Shown: piece by piece, positions 28,827-37,236 of the stretch
How positions within the stretch are numbered: the first letter of the stretch is position 1
Layout of the letters: each line of letters starts with the position of its first letter
Assembly: GCF_029395455.1 (NCBI RefSeq)
Contig: NZ_CP113916.1
Coordinates: 992,001-1,056,000, forward strand
DNA length: 64,000 bases
Direction: 5' to 3'
From: Lactobacillus sp. ESL0785
GTDB lineage: Bacteria; Bacillota; Bacilli; Lactobacillales; Lactobacillaceae
Program-made: the position numbers and the translations under genes
Notes under the pieces: generated by a model
The model's input: the letters and a program-made list of their open reading frames with translations, nothing else
What the model was told of the DNA's origin: nothing
Database searches by the model: none

Positions 28827-30581
28827 TTACTCACCCACCTTCTCTTCTAATTCCTGCTTGTGCCACATTGCTGCGTACCAACCATTGGCAGCAAGTAATT
28901 GTTGATGCGTGCCGCGTTCAACAACCGCACCATCTTTTAAAACTAAAATCAGGTCAGCATTCATTACTGAAGTTAATCTATGCGTTGCAATCATCGTTGT
29001 CTTACCAGCGCGTTCTTTAGCCAGCGATTTTAAAATTGCTATCTCAGTTCGGGCATCGACTGCTGATAACGCATCGTCCAGCACCAAAATTTGACTTTGT
29101 TTAAGTAATGCCCGCGCAATCGCCATCCGCTGCTTCTGACCGCCAGAAAGTGAAACCCCATTTTCACCGACCAATGTTTGATAGCCAGCTGGCATTTGCA
29201 AAATATCATCATGTAAATCACTCTTTTTAGCTGCACTAATAATTGCAGCATCTTCAGTATCAGCTTGCGCAAAAGCAATATTTTTTTGAATAGTCGTTGA
29301 AAACAGATAATTATTTTGCGGCACATACGAAATTTGGCGTAATAAAACATTAAGCGAAATTGTACGAATATCGTGGCCGTTTAATGTAATCTGACCATCA
29401 TATTTATCAAATTCACGTAATAACAATTGAATAATTGTCGTCTTACCTGAACCGACTTTACCTACTAATCCCAAAGTTTGCCCTTGCTTTAACGTAAAAT
29501 CAATCTGGTGAAGTACGGGAATTTGCGGTTCATCGGGGTAAGCAAACGAATTAATTCGATAATTTAAATCACCAACTAAATCGTTTGCCTTCAAGCTTTC
29601 ATCGGCATGTTGATCGGTAATTTGCGGCTGCTCATTCAGCAACTTTTCAACTCGGTCATAACTGGCACTGCCTCGCTCCAAAATATTAAATAAGTAACCA
29701 ATGGCAAACATCGGCCAAACCATGTTACCAATGTAGGCAATAAAAGAAACTAATTGCCCAATTGTTAAAGCCTTATTAACTACCAGCAACCCGCCATAAA
29801 TAATTGTAATCGTGTATGTTAGACCGATAATAATTGTCCCTAGCGGATCAAACAAGGCATCCCACTTGAAGACTTTTTTATTAATCTGAATGGTATCAGC
29901 AACCATTTGGTCAAAAGCTACTGTGTCCTCTTGTGCCTGCCCAAAAGTCTTAATGACTTTTATTCCTGAAACTGACTCTTGAGTTTTATTATTTAAGCGT
30001 GAAAAAGCAGCCTGGGACTTGTCAAAGGCATCATGTAAATGATTACCTAATTGCCATGCTCCCCACGCCAAAACTGGCAGTGGCAATAAAGCAACAATTG
30101 TCAATCGCCAATCAACAAAAATAATCATCGCAACCATGGTCGATACACTCATAATTAACGAATCAACCAAGGTCAACACACCAGCGCCAGCTACGTCTTG
30201 AATTGCCGACACATCATTTGTCGCGTGGGCCATCAGGTCACCAGTGCGATGACGCTGATAAAAAGTACGATCCATAATCATAAAGTGGTGAAATAATTTA
30301 GACCGCAACTGCCGCTCTAATTCTGCTGCACCACCCCAAATTTGTTTGCGCCAAAAATAGCGAAAACCATATAAAAGTAACGCCGCGACAATAATTGCTA
30401 AAATCAATATACCGTATTGTATCCAATTAATGTGTCCCTGATCGAGCTGATCTGCCATCAAGCCTAAAATTCGTGGCGGCACTAAATTTACTACTGAAGT
30501 CAAAGCTAAAAAGGTAATACCAATTAAATATCGCTTCTTCTCCTTCTTAAAAAACCAACCTAGTTTAAAAAATATACTCAT
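28827..30581 (-). CDS. ABC exporter half-transporter, degenerate-Walker-B subunit
   Basis: Six membrane segments, then an ATPase domain with Walker A GLVGKVGSGKTTIIQLLLREF, canonical signature VSLSGGQKQRMAIARA, and Walker B ILVLDDALSAVDART, where Asp replaces the catalytic Glu; the H-loop is ATHRLTSV. That pattern (Asp in this subunit, altered signature in the partner) is the classic single degenerate site of heterodimeric exporters. The frame is open to 30641, but MSIFFKLGWFFKKEKKRY at the ATG at 30581, with AGGA upstream, is the likely start (584 residues). The only upstream gap contains a terminator, so the promoter is unclear. Confidence 0.88.
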   Translation of the reverse strand: MSIFFKLGWFFKKEKKRYLIGITFLALTSVVNLVPPRILGLMADQLDQGHINWIQYGILILAIIVAALLLYGFRYFWRKQIWGGAAELERQLRSKLFHHFMIMDRTFYQRHRTGDLMAHATNDVSAIQDVAGAGVLTLVDSLIMSVSTMVAMIIFVDWRLTIVALLPLPVLAWGAWQLGNHLHDAFDKSQAAFSRLNNKTQESVSGIKVIKTFGQAQEDTVAFDQMVADTIQINKKVFKWDALFDPLGTIIIGLTYTITIIYGGLLVVNKALTIGQLVSFIAYIGNMVWPMFAIGYLFNILERGSASYDRVEKLLNEQPQITDQHADESLKANDLVGDLNYRINSFAYPDEPQIPVLHQIDFTLKQGQTLGLVGKVGSGKTTIIQLLLREFDKYDGQITLNGHDIRTISLNVLLRQISYVPQNNYLFSTTIQKNIAFAQADTEDAAIISAAKKSDLHDDILQMPAGYQTLVGENGVSLSGGQKQRMAIARALLKQSQILVLDDALSAVDARTEIAILKSLAKERAGKTTMIATHRLTSVMNADLILVLKDGAVVERGTHQQLLAANGWYAAMWHKQELEEKVGE

Positions 30582-30603
30582 TTTATTCCTATCTGATTTG
30601 CAT

Positions 30604-30632
30604 AAAAAAAGACGAGGACAATCCCCGTCTTT
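30604..30632 (-). terminator. Intrinsic terminator after yneF
   Basis: Arms AAAGACGAGG (30608-30617) and CCCCGTCTTT (30623-30632), then a T-run on the minus strand. It lies between the yneF stop and the start of the ABC exporter pair. Confidence 0.82.
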
Positions 30633-30649
30633 ACTAGTCAATCTTAAGA

Positions 30650-30868
30650 TTAATTATTTTGATGCTTCATCATGTTCATCACTTGGTTAACCTTCTTAGC
30701 AGATGGCTTTTGTCCCATTTGTGACATCATCGCAACAATCATATCTTCACTGATTGGTGGATTTTCCTTAAAATATTTCTTCATGTATGATCTTGCACCA
30801 TAAAAGCCACCAATTAAGCCGACTAATAGTGCAACAATAATTAAAACAATTGCTAATGGCAAATTCAT
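30650..30868 (-). CDS. yneF: YneF family (UPF0154) small membrane protein
   Basis: A 72-residue protein with one N-terminal membrane segment ([20 protein letters not shown]) and the UPF0154 core [38 protein letters not shown]. Function is unknown; homologues of Bacillus YneF are present across Firmicutes. ATG at 30868 with GGAG upstream. It is downstream of ynzC and near lexA, as in Bacillus, where yneF lies in the same neighbourhood. Confidence 0.88.
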   Translation of the reverse strand: MNLPLAIVLIIVALLVGLIGGFYGARSYMKKYFKENPPISEDMIVAMMSQMGQKPSAKKVNQVMNMMKHQNN

Positions 30869-30938
30869 AAAAATTAACTCCTCAAATTATTCAATAGTTC
30901 TATCTTACCTAAACTTGCGCCAAAATTAAAGATTAAAA

Positions 30939-31187
30939 TTAATCTTTTCTTAGACCTTTACGTCTTTGTGCCTGTTTAGCCTTTTCTGACGTAATTTCCT
31001 TACCATTTTTATCTAAAATAACCATATCTTCAACGTTTTGCTTAAAACTAGCCCGAAAATTCTTTAAAAATTCTTGGTGCAGCTTCTTACGTTCCTCTTC
31101 TTCTTCGGCATTAAGACCAGTAGCTTTTTTCTTACGATATAGCTCATTAATCCGGTCAACCATCTTTTTTTCATCATTATCAGTCAT
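30939..31187 (-). CDS. ynzC: DUF896 / YnzC family protein
   Basis: An 82-residue basic, helical protein: DRINELYRKKKATGLNAEEEEERKKLHQEFLKNFRASFKQNVEDMVILDKNGKEIT, which matches the DUF896 (YnzC) family; an additional lysine/arginine-rich tail ends QRRKGLRKD. Role unknown. It is divergent from lexA. In Bacillus the gene beside lexA on the other strand is yneA, followed by yneB and ynzC; here only ynzC remains and it is the direct divergent neighbour. ATG at 31187. Confidence 0.88.
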   Translation of the reverse strand: MTDNDEKKMVDRINELYRKKKATGLNAEEEEERKKLHQEFLKNFRASFKQNVEDMVILDKNGKEITSEKAKQAQRRKGLRKD

Positions 31188-31250
31188 AATTTACACCTCT
31201 TATTAAAAAAGTTTACCGTATTTACTCACAGAAAAAAAGTTTGAGTCCTT

Positions 31251-31264
31251 AGAACATTTGTTTG
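31251..31264 (+). promoter_or_regulatory. LexA box (SOS operator)
   Basis: AGAACATTTGTTTG closely fits the Gram-positive LexA consensus CGAAC-N4-GTTCG (GAAC-N4-GTT kept). It overlaps the lexA -35 hexamer (31262-31267), so bound LexA would block its own promoter. It lies in the shared gap with ynzC. Confidence 0.75.
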
Positions 31265-31290
31265 TATTCAAGATTAATTTTTGGTAAACT
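31262..31290 (+). promoter_or_regulatory. Promoter of lexA
   Basis: TTGTAT (31262-31267), 17-base spacer, TAAACT (31285-31290) with TGG just before. A GGGGAG Shine-Dalgarno at 31321-31326 follows. Confidence 0.75.
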
Positions 31291-31331
31291 AAATTCATAG
31301 AAAATTTATTTGATAGTAATGGGGAGAAATT

Positions 31332-31955
31332 ATGTCACTTAATCATGATTCTAAACAATTAGAAATATTACGCTATATTTATAAAACCGTTGAAGATCGT
31401 GGTTTCCCACCTACTGTGCGTGAAATTTGTGCAGCTGTCAAACTCTCTTCAACTTCAACTGTCCACGGTCATTTGTCAAGACTCGAACGTAAAGGGCTTT
31501 TGATTAAAGATGCAACTAAACCTCGAGCTCTTGAAATCACTGCTGAAGGTAAGAAAGTTTTAGGCATTAAGCCTACTGAAATTCCGATTGTTGGCGTAGT
31601 TACGGCCGGACAACCAATCTTAGCTGTTGAAGATATTGAAGATTATTTCCCTCTACCACCAGATTTAGCCAACGATGCTGGTGACCTCTTCATGTTAAAA
31701 GTACACGGCGAAAGTATGATTAATGCTGGTATTTTAAGCGGTGATAATGTTATTGTGCGCAAGCAAAGCTCTGCTATCAACGGTGAGATCGTGGTGGCAA
31801 TGACTGAAGAAAATGAAGCTACTGTCAAGCGCTTTTATAAAGAGAAAGACCATTACCGCTTGCAACCAGAAAACGATATGATGTCCCCAATCATTCTTAA
31901 TCGCGTGCAAGTCCTCGGTAAAGTTGTAGGTCTTTATCGAAATAATATTAATTAA
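31332..31955 (+). CDS. lexA: SOS regulatory protein LexA
   Basis: LexA is the repressor of the SOS response; RecA filaments trigger its self-cleavage. The winged-helix N-terminus has [30 protein letters not shown]. The cleavage site is VVTAGQP, Ala92-Gly93. Catalytic Ser128 lies in KVHGESM and catalytic Lys166 in ATVKRF. Length 207 is normal. The ATG at 31332 follows GGGGAG by five bases. It is preceded by a LexA box over its promoter and followed by a shared terminator facing a DNA glycosylase gene, so the cluster is about DNA damage. Confidence 0.97.
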   Translation: MSLNHDSKQLEILRYIYKTVEDRGFPPTVREICAAVKLSSTSTVHGHLSRLERKGLLIKDATKPRALEITAEGKKVLGIKPTEIPIVGVVTAGQPILAVEDIEDYFPLPPDLANDAGDLFMLKVHGESMINAGILSGDNVIVRKQSSAINGEIVVAMTEENEATVKRFYKEKDHYRLQPENDMMSPIILNRVQVLGKVVGLYRNNIN

Positions 31956-31965
31956 ACCTATAATT

Positions 31966-31996
31966 GACTAGAGCTTAACTAAGCTCTAGTCTTTTT
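31966..31996. terminator. Terminator between lexA and the glycosylase gene
   Basis: A perfect 11-bp stem, GACTAGAGCTT (31966-31976) / AAGCTCTAGTC (31981-31991), with loop AACT, followed by six T for lexA. It overlaps the 3' end of the glycosylase gene, whose last codons are read from the stem. Confidence 0.88.
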
Positions 31997-32636
31997 TAAT
32001 ATTTACGTATGGTTTTAAAGCGAGCCAATCCTGCTTAATATCTTCTGTCAATTTTCGATTATAAAAAATTGCAGCCGGATGATATTGAAATGCAACTGTA
32101 TACTTTTCATGCGACCATTCGTACCCTGTTTCCTGCTGATTTAACTGCAAAATCGGAGTATTTTTTATTATTTGGCCATGTTCCTTAGAAATACTGTGCC
32201 CCGCACCTAACAGACGCTCAATTGCTGTGCCACCAACTGTGACGATAACTTTAGGCTGCGCATAAGCAACTTCATAATCAAAAAAGGGCGCATGGGCTAA
32301 CATTTCTTTTTTAGTCGGTTTACGGTTAGGATGCTTGATAACTTCCTTATTTTCCTTTTTACTAAATACCTTTTTAGTTGTGTAAGGGCGACTACGCACA
32401 ACACTAGTAATATAAACATCATCTCGTCCAAGTCCAATTAAAGCCAGCGATTTCATTAATTCCTTACCTGAACTACCATGAAACGGGACATGGGAAACAA
32501 TTTCATCTCGACCCGGAGCTTCTCCAACAATCATTAGTGCTGGATGTTTAGGTCCCGCACCTTCATTTAATCCCTCCAACTTCATTCCTTGCGACCGAAG
32601 CTGTACTTTTTCTATTAACCATTTTGGATACTTCAT
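31986..32636 (-). CDS. Uracil-DNA glycosylase family 4-like protein, cysteine-free
   Basis: A uracil-DNA glycosylase superfamily protein with motif 1 LMIVGEAPGRDEIV (GEAPG as in family 4) and the C-terminal HP motif FQYHPAAIFYN; a central FHGSSGKELMKSLALIGLGRDDVYIT matches the family. It should remove uracil from DNA. Classical family-4 enzymes have four cysteines holding a [4Fe-4S] cluster; this 216-residue protein has no cysteine at all, so it must be cluster-free. The start may be GTG at 32639 or ATG at 32636. It is convergent with lexA and fits a repair cluster. Confidence 0.8.
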   Translation of the reverse strand: MKYPKWLIEKVQLRSQGMKLEGLNEGAGPKHPALMIVGEAPGRDEIVSHVPFHGSSGKELMKSLALIGLGRDDVYITSVVRSRPYTTKKVFSKKENKEVIKHPNRKPTKKEMLAHAPFFDYEVAYAQPKVIVTVGGTAIERLLGAGHSISKEHGQIIKNTPILQLNQQETGYEWSHEKYTVAFQYHPAAIFYNRKLTEDIKQDWLALKPYVNIKKD

Positions 32637-32639
32637 CAC

Positions 32640-32820
32640 GTATTATCGCTTTCATTTCAAGACATTTGAGACTTTCCACATCTACTAGACAATCTTATTT
32701 CACAAACTTTTTGATAATAATTTCATGCTATCGCTTATATATCAACCTTTATATTTTTGATTGTGAATTTTTATAGAGTTTCACATTAGTTCCACGACAG
32801 TAATTTTCACAAGCATTATG
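32640..32820. other. Gap of 181 bases with no gene seen
   Basis: AT-rich sequence between the glycosylase and phosphorylase genes. No ORF of useful length, tRNA or clear terminator. Weak promoter-like hexamers toward the glycosylase exist, but none is convincing. Confidence 0.6.
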
Positions 32821-33585
32821 CTAGATTTTAAACAAAATTTGTGCTCCTAATTGCAAAGCTATATCGTGTGCCTCCCTACCCCAGCCGCGGTCCTCATGCT
32901 TTTCTAAATCACTTAAAGAGTCCGCCGTAAACAGGATTTGCGCAAAATCTACCTGGCGAAAGTTTGCGCACGCGGCTAAGGCTGCACATTCCATTTCAAC
33001 GCAAGAAGCACCCAACTCCTTAAACTGCTTAACTTTAGCTGGCGTCTCGCGGAAAAAACCATCGGTTGTCCAAGTGGTAACTTCTTTTACTTTAAAATTA
33101 TTCTGCTGCATTAGCTTTTCTACTCGTCGTAAATAAGGACTTTCTAAGCTAATAAAATTATCTGCTGACGCGTAATGAAATGACGTTCCTTCATCACGAA
33201 TTGCCCTAATTGGCACCAAAAAATAATTTTCCGGCAAATTAACCAGTACGCCAGCAGAACCAATGGCAATAACCTGCCTTACACCATAACCGATTAACCA
33301 ATCAAGCAATTCCACAGCTGCCGCAGCACCAATCTTTGCCTGACAAAAGGTGATTTTTTCATTTTCTAGCTGCACCTCATAAATTTTGGTTGGACCCTCA
33401 AAGCACTCAAATACACCAATTTCTTGATGCTCGTACCCTACCAAAAATTCAGCAATTGCCTCAGAAGTAATAAAGGCAAATAATAATTTCTTAGGAAAAT
33501 GATAATCAAGCTCAGTGCGCTCATGGTTGGGATCTAGCACGGCGCTAGGACTTGGATCAAATTGCATTAAAAACGGTTCACTCAT
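32821..33585 (-). CDS. Nucleoside phosphorylase / MTAN-superfamily protein
   Basis: A 254-residue protein of the PNP/UDP phosphorylase fold: IGAAAAVELLDWLIGYGVRQVIAIGSAGVLV (phosphate/ribose-binding region), YFLVPIRAIRDEGTSFHY and the purine/pyrimidine-pocket block CVEMECAALAACANFRQVDFAQILFTADSLSD. The latter is close to uridine/purine phosphorylases, and a Met-Glu-x-Glu-like ribose-binding motif (EMECAA) is present. It should cleave a nucleoside with phosphate for salvage; the exact base is not decided. The open frame reaches 33600, but MSEPFLMQF (ATG 33585) follows GGAG by nine bases. It stands alone. Confidence 0.8.
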   Translation of the reverse strand: MSEPFLMQFDPSPSAVLDPNHERTELDYHFPKKLLFAFITSEAIAEFLVGYEHQEIGVFECFEGPTKIYEVQLENEKITFCQAKIGAAAAVELLDWLIGYGVRQVIAIGSAGVLVNLPENYFLVPIRAIRDEGTSFHYASADNFISLESPYLRRVEKLMQQNNFKVKEVTTWTTDGFFRETPAKVKQFKELGASCVEMECAALAACANFRQVDFAQILFTADSLSDLEKHEDRGWGREAHDIALQLGAQILFKI

Positions 33586-33635
33586 TTTATCACTCTCCAA
33601 TTATAGAAACATATTTTTATCGTACCACAAGTAAC

Positions 33636-33673
33636 AAAAAAAGAACCATCTTTTTAAAAGATGGTTCTTTTTT
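33636..33673 (-). terminator. Intrinsic terminator after rplS
   Basis: GAACCATCTTTT / AAAAGATGGTTC arms flanked by A6 and T6, a very stable perfect stem. It lies 16 bases after the rplS stop. Confidence 0.9.
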
Positions 33674-33689
33674 AATGGTAAAGTGCGAA

Positions 33690-34037
33690 TTAACGACGCT
33701 TTTCTGCGATTCTTGCAGACTTACCATGACGTTCACGTAAGTAGTAAAGCTTAGCACGACGTACACGACCATGACGCAATACTTCAACCTTAGCTACACG
33801 TGGGTCGTTAACTGGGAAAGTACGTTCAACACCAACACCAGAAGCAATCTTACGAATAGTGTAAGTTGCAGCAATGCCAGTACCCTTTCTCTTAATTACG
33901 ACACCTTCGAACATCTGAATACGTTCATGAGTACCTTCAACAACGCGAACGTGAGCACGAACAGTGTCACCAGCGCGGAAGTCAGGAATATCATCACGTA
34001 ATTGTTCTTTAGTCAATTCTTGAATTAATGGATCCAT
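33690..34037 (-). CDS. rplS: 50S ribosomal protein L19
   Basis: L19 sits at the 30S-50S interface. The 115-residue protein begins [35 protein letters not shown] and contains [25 protein letters not shown] and [20 protein letters not shown], all L19 hallmarks, ending in a basic tail. The frame is open to 34091, but the ATG at 34037 has AAGGAG upstream and matches the conserved start. It has its own promoter overlapping the trmD stop and a structured leader, so it is uncoupled from trmD. Confidence 0.96.
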   Translation of the reverse strand: MDPLIQELTKEQLRDDIPDFRAGDTVRAHVRVVEGTHERIQMFEGVVIKRKGTGIAATYTIRKIASGVGVERTFPVNDPRVAKVEVLRHGRVRRAKLYYLRERHGKSARIAEKRR

Positions 34038-34055
34038 ATTTTCTCCTTCTGCGGC

Positions 34056-34120
34056 GTTCATCAGCGCTACCTGCGTCAGCGGAACACCCATAACTCTTAG
34101 TGTAGCTGTAATAGCTGCAC
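34056..34120 (-). ncRNA. L19-type ribosomal protein leader
   Basis: Between the promoter and rplS are two hairpins. The first (34120-34100) pairs GTGcAGCT with AGCTaCAC around ATTAC. The second (34085-34056) pairs GTTC with GAAC and CGCT with AGCG. Such a two-hairpin leader upstream of rplS in Firmicutes is known (Rfam L19_leader); the autogenous binding by L19 is inferred from that family. It ends about 18 bases before the start codon. Confidence 0.65.
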
Positions 34121-34127
34121 TTGGAAT

Positions 34128-34156
34128 AGTTTAACAAACTTAATTTATTAAATCAA
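34128..34156 (-). promoter_or_regulatory. Promoter of rplS
   Basis: Minus strand TTGATT (34156-34151) overlapping the trmD stop codon, 17 bases, TAAACT (34133-34128). It gives a leader of about 85 bases. Confidence 0.75.
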
Positions 34157-34875
34157 GTCTTGTCTTCTTCTTTAAATTCTGCAAGCCAATCTCGTTCTTC
34201 CGAGCTTAAATCATAATTTTCCAGCATATCTGGACGTGCCTGATAAGTTACTCTTAATGCTTCTTTATGGCGCCACTCAGCAATTTTTTGATGATTACCT
34301 GATGTCAGAACCTCAGGAACCTCTAATCCCGCAAAGTTTTCCGGCCGTGTATATTGTGGATATTCAAGCAAGCCGTGTGAAAAACTTTCTTCAACTGGCG
34401 AAGCAGCATTACCCAAAATTCCCGGTAATAACCGTACAGTAGCATCAATCATACTCATTGTTGGTAATTCACCACCAGTTAAGACATAATCACCAATTGA
34501 CACTGTCTCATCAGCCAAATCGTAAATCCGTTGGTCAAAGCCTTCATAATGACCACAAATAAAAGTCAAATTTTCTTCTTTAGACCATTTTTGCGCCATT
34601 TGCTGGTTAAAGGTCTGACCTTGCGGGGCAGTAATAATTACTTTACCTTTATTGGTTAACGAATCCAATGCTTTTTTAATCGGCATAATCTGCAAAACCA
34701 TCCCGGCACCACCACCATAAGGCGTATCGTCAACATGATGATGGCTATCACTAGTAAAATCGCGAAAGTTAACCAGATTAAGCTGCCACTTGTTATCTTC
34801 TAGTCCCCGTCCTAGCATTGAAGTTTTTAGCGGTACGAACATATCAGGAAAGAGTGTTAAAACATTAATCTTCAT
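34153..34875 (-). CDS. trmD: tRNA (guanine37-N1)-methyltransferase TrmD
   Basis: TrmD makes m1G37 in tRNAs reading CNN codons and prevents +1 frameshifting. The deep trefoil knot SAM site is [14 protein letters not shown] and [31 protein letters not shown]. Length 240 is normal. It begins at the ATG at 34875 and overlaps the last 11 bases of rimM, so translation is coupled. rpsP-rimM-trmD-rplS is a universal bacterial order. Confidence 0.97.
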   Translation of the reverse strand: MKINVLTLFPDMFVPLKTSMLGRGLEDNKWQLNLVNFRDFTSDSHHHVDDTPYGGGAGMVLQIMPIKKALDSLTNKGKVIITAPQGQTFNQQMAQKWSKEENLTFICGHYEGFDQRIYDLADETVSIGDYVLTGGELPTMSMIDATVRLLPGILGNAASPVEESFSHGLLEYPQYTRPENFAGLEVPEVLTSGNHQKIAEWRHKEALRVTYQARPDMLENYDLSSEERDWLAEFKEEDKT

Positions 34876-35380
34876 CGCGTAACCCCGCCATTAATTCAAC
34901 ATAAATCTGCTTGGCTGGAACATCAATTTTCTTAACTACATCATCAATATAGGGAATTAAATATTCATTGCCTGATTCCTCTGTTATCTGCCAGACATCA
35001 TTAGCTCCAGGAGATGCAATCTCTGTCACCTTACCCAAATTTGCGCCAGTTAAATTATCGATCACTGTACAGCCTAAAATGTCACGATAATAATAAGTGC
35101 CAGCTGGCAAATCATGCTGCTCATCTTCACTTATAACCAAGGTCTGACCCTTTAATTGCTCTGCCTGATCAATATCGCTAACTTCTGCGAATTGAATAAG
35201 CCAGCCTTTTTTGAAAGGACGACCATTTACCACCGTTAAAACACGTTTGTTATCTTCTTTGAGAGTTAATTTACTGCCAGGAGCAAACCGTTCTTCAGGG
35301 AAATCAGTTACTAGGACAACGTTAACTTCACCCTTTAAGCCGTGTGTTGCCACAATATGTGCTACATCATAAAAGTGCAT
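34865..35380 (-). CDS. rimM: Ribosome maturation factor RimM
   Basis: RimM helps assemble the 30S head around S19. The 171-residue protein starts [21 protein letters not shown] (RimM barrel) and has the PRC-barrel half with [26 protein letters not shown] and [28 protein letters not shown]. The frame is open to 35398, but the ATG at 35380 has AGGAG upstream. It overlaps trmD by 11 bases. A terminator lies between rpsP and rimM. Confidence 0.95.
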   Translation of the reverse strand: MHFYDVAHIVATHGLKGEVNVVLVTDFPEERFAPGSKLTLKEDNKRVLTVVNGRPFKKGWLIQFAEVSDIDQAEQLKGQTLVISEDEQHDLPAGTYYYRDILGCTVIDNLTGANLGKVTEIASPGANDVWQITEESGNEYLIPYIDDVVKKIDVPAKQIYVELMAGLRDED

Positions 35381-35404
35381 GTATTCTCCTAAATCCAAGT
35401 AAGA

Positions 35405-35432
35405 AAAAAGTTTGAAGTATTATACTCCAAAC
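35405..35432 (-). terminator. Intrinsic terminator between rpsP and rimM
   Basis: Arms GTTTGGAGTA (35432-35423) and TACTTCAAAC (35419-35410) with one G-U pair and a 3-base loop, then six T on the minus strand. It should lower rimM-trmD output relative to rpsP. Confidence 0.82.
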
Positions 35433-35449
35433 CTCTAACTACAAATTCA

Positions 35450-35722
35450 TTATTTGCTTTGTTTTGCTTCGTGCAACTTCTTCATCAAGCCAGCACCTGA
35501 AAGAAGTGATCTAACAGTATCTGAAGGTTGTGCACCCTTTTGCAGCCATTCAAAAATCTTGTCTTCATCAAGCTTTAATTCCTTTGGGACTGCAACTGGG
35601 TTGTAGTAACCAACTTCTTCGATGAAACGACCATCGCGTGGCATTCTTGAGTCTGCAACAACGATTCTGTAAAATGGGTTTCTCTTAGCACCCATCCGGC
35701 GCATGCGAATTTTTACTGACAT
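35450..35722 (-). CDS. rpsP: 30S ribosomal protein S16
   Basis: S16 is an early 30S assembly protein. The 90-residue sequence is [43 protein letters not shown], the S16 signature, and [27 protein letters not shown] at 35722 with AGGAGG upstream. It is preceded by a clear promoter, so it is separate from ffh, and followed by a terminator ahead of rimM. Confidence 0.97.
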   Translation of the reverse strand: MSVKIRMRRMGAKRNPFYRIVVADSRMPRDGRFIEEVGYYNPVAVPKELKLDEDKIFEWLQKGAQPSDTVRSLLSGAGLMKKLHEAKQSK

Positions 35723-35754
35723 AAATAATATCCTCCTAAAACTTAACGATTACT

Positions 35755-35783
35755 AATATAGCATCTTTTGCCGCAGGTGTAAA
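35755..35783 (-). promoter_or_regulatory. Promoter of rpsP
   Basis: Minus strand TTTACA (35783-35778), 17 bases, TATATT (35760-35755) with TGC before the -10, in the 82-base gap between ffh and rpsP. Confidence 0.78.
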
Positions 35784-35804
35784 GTGTTTTTACTTAACAG
35801 GTAA

Positions 35805-37232
35805 TTATGAATGATACCGTTTGATCTTCATGCGCTTTTTCTTGTTCTTTTTAAACTTTTTACCCATTCGCCGCATTGCCATCTTGGCCATTGGTGAGTC
35901 CATTCCGGGCAAATTACTCATGCCCTTAAAATTACCTTTGGTAATCTTACTCATCATCTCGCGGGCCTGCTTAAATTGCTTAATCATACGATTAACTTCA
36001 ACCACTGGTCGACCAGAGCCTGAGGCAATTCTTCTTCGCCGACTTGGATTAAGTAATTCTGGATCTTCACGTTCAGCCTCTGTCATTGAAGACACAATGG
36101 CTTTGACATGCAAAATTTGCTTTTTATCAATATTGATATTCTTTAATTGCGGATTATTAGCAAGTCCTGGAATCATTTTCATGACTTGGTCAAGTGGTCC
36201 CATCTTTTCAACTTGGTCAAGTTGATCAACAAAGTCGTTAAAATCAAAGGTATTTTCCTTCATCTTTTCGGCAACTTGTTCGGCCTTTTTGGCATCATAA
36301 TCTTGCTGAGCCTTTTCAATCAAAGTCAGCATATCACCCATGCCCAAAATCCGCGAAGCCATCCGGTCTGGATGGAACTGTTCTAAGTCTGTCAACTTTT
36401 CGCCTTGACCAGTAAAGATAATCGGCTTACCTGTAACTGCCCTAATCGACAGTGCCGCACCACCACGGGTATCACCATCAAGCTTAGTTAAAATAATTCC
36501 GGTAATATCTAAGCGACTATCAAAGCCCTTAGCGACATCAGTTGCAGCTTGACCGGTCATCGCGTCAACGACTAACAAGATGTTGTCTGGCTGTGACACC
36601 TGCTTAACCTGCTCAAGTTCTTCCATTAACGGTTCGTCAATTTCCAGACGACCAGCCGTATCAATAATTACGTAGTCATTTTTATTGGCATCAGCTTGTT
36701 TTAACCCATTTTGCACAATTTGGGCAACGTCTGACTGGTCTTTTTCACTATAAACGGGAACCTTCAATTCGGCACCGATTTGTTCAAGCTGGGCAATTGC
36801 GGCCGGACGATAAATATCGCCGGCAATTAACAGCGGCCGAGCTTTTTCTTTTTGCATCAACCGATTAGCTAACTTACCAACGGTGGTTGTCTTACCAGTA
36901 CCTTGCAGACCGACCATCATAATAATAGTTGGAATATGCTTGGACTTATTCAGACCGACAGCACTCTCACCCATCATCTTGGTTAACTCATCATTAACAA
37001 TTTTAATGACCTGTTGGCCCGGATTTAAACTTTCCTGGACCTCCTTACCTAAGGCCTCTTCCTTGATTTTTTTAATAAAATCTTTAACAACCTTAAAGTT
37101 AACGTCGGCTTCAAGCAATGCTAGCCGAATTTCACGGCTGGCATTATTAATGTCTTCTTCAGAAATTTTGCCCTTGCCAGTTAAATTCCGCAACGCTTTT
37201 TGAATTCGTTCACTTAAATTTTCAAAAGCCAT
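35805..37232 (-). CDS. ffh: Signal recognition particle GTPase Ffh
   Basis: Ffh with 4.5S RNA forms the SRP, which delivers nascent membrane proteins to FtsY and SecYEG. The NG domain has MVGLQGTGKTTTVGKLANRL, IDTAGRLEIDEPLM and TKLDGDTRGGAALS; the M domain (from about residue 320) ends with a methionine-rich, lysine-rich tail SPMAKMAMRRMGKKFKKNKKKRMK that binds signal peptides and RNA. Length 475 is slightly long, owing to the basic tail. ATG at 37232, four bases after ylxM, with which it is co-transcribed. Confidence 0.97.
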   Translation of the reverse strand: MAFENLSERIQKALRNLTGKGKISEEDINNASREIRLALLEADVNFKVVKDFIKKIKEEALGKEVQESLNPGQQVIKIVNDELTKMMGESAVGLNKSKHIPTIIMMVGLQGTGKTTTVGKLANRLMQKEKARPLLIAGDIYRPAAIAQLEQIGAELKVPVYSEKDQSDVAQIVQNGLKQADANKNDYVIIDTAGRLEIDEPLMEELEQVKQVSQPDNILLVVDAMTGQAATDVAKGFDSRLDITGIILTKLDGDTRGGAALSIRAVTGKPIIFTGQGEKLTDLEQFHPDRMASRILGMGDMLTLIEKAQQDYDAKKAEQVAEKMKENTFDFNDFVDQLDQVEKMGPLDQVMKMIPGLANNPQLKNINIDKKQILHVKAIVSSMTEAEREDPELLNPSRRRRIASGSGRPVVEVNRMIKQFKQAREMMSKITKGNFKGMSNLPGMDSPMAKMAMRRMGKKFKKNKKKRMKIKRYHS

Positions 37233-37236
37233 TGAG

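Noticed and set aside
36883..37203. Plus-strand frame opposite ffh
   Set aside because: Antisense to the conserved GTPase domain, no Shine-Dalgarno.
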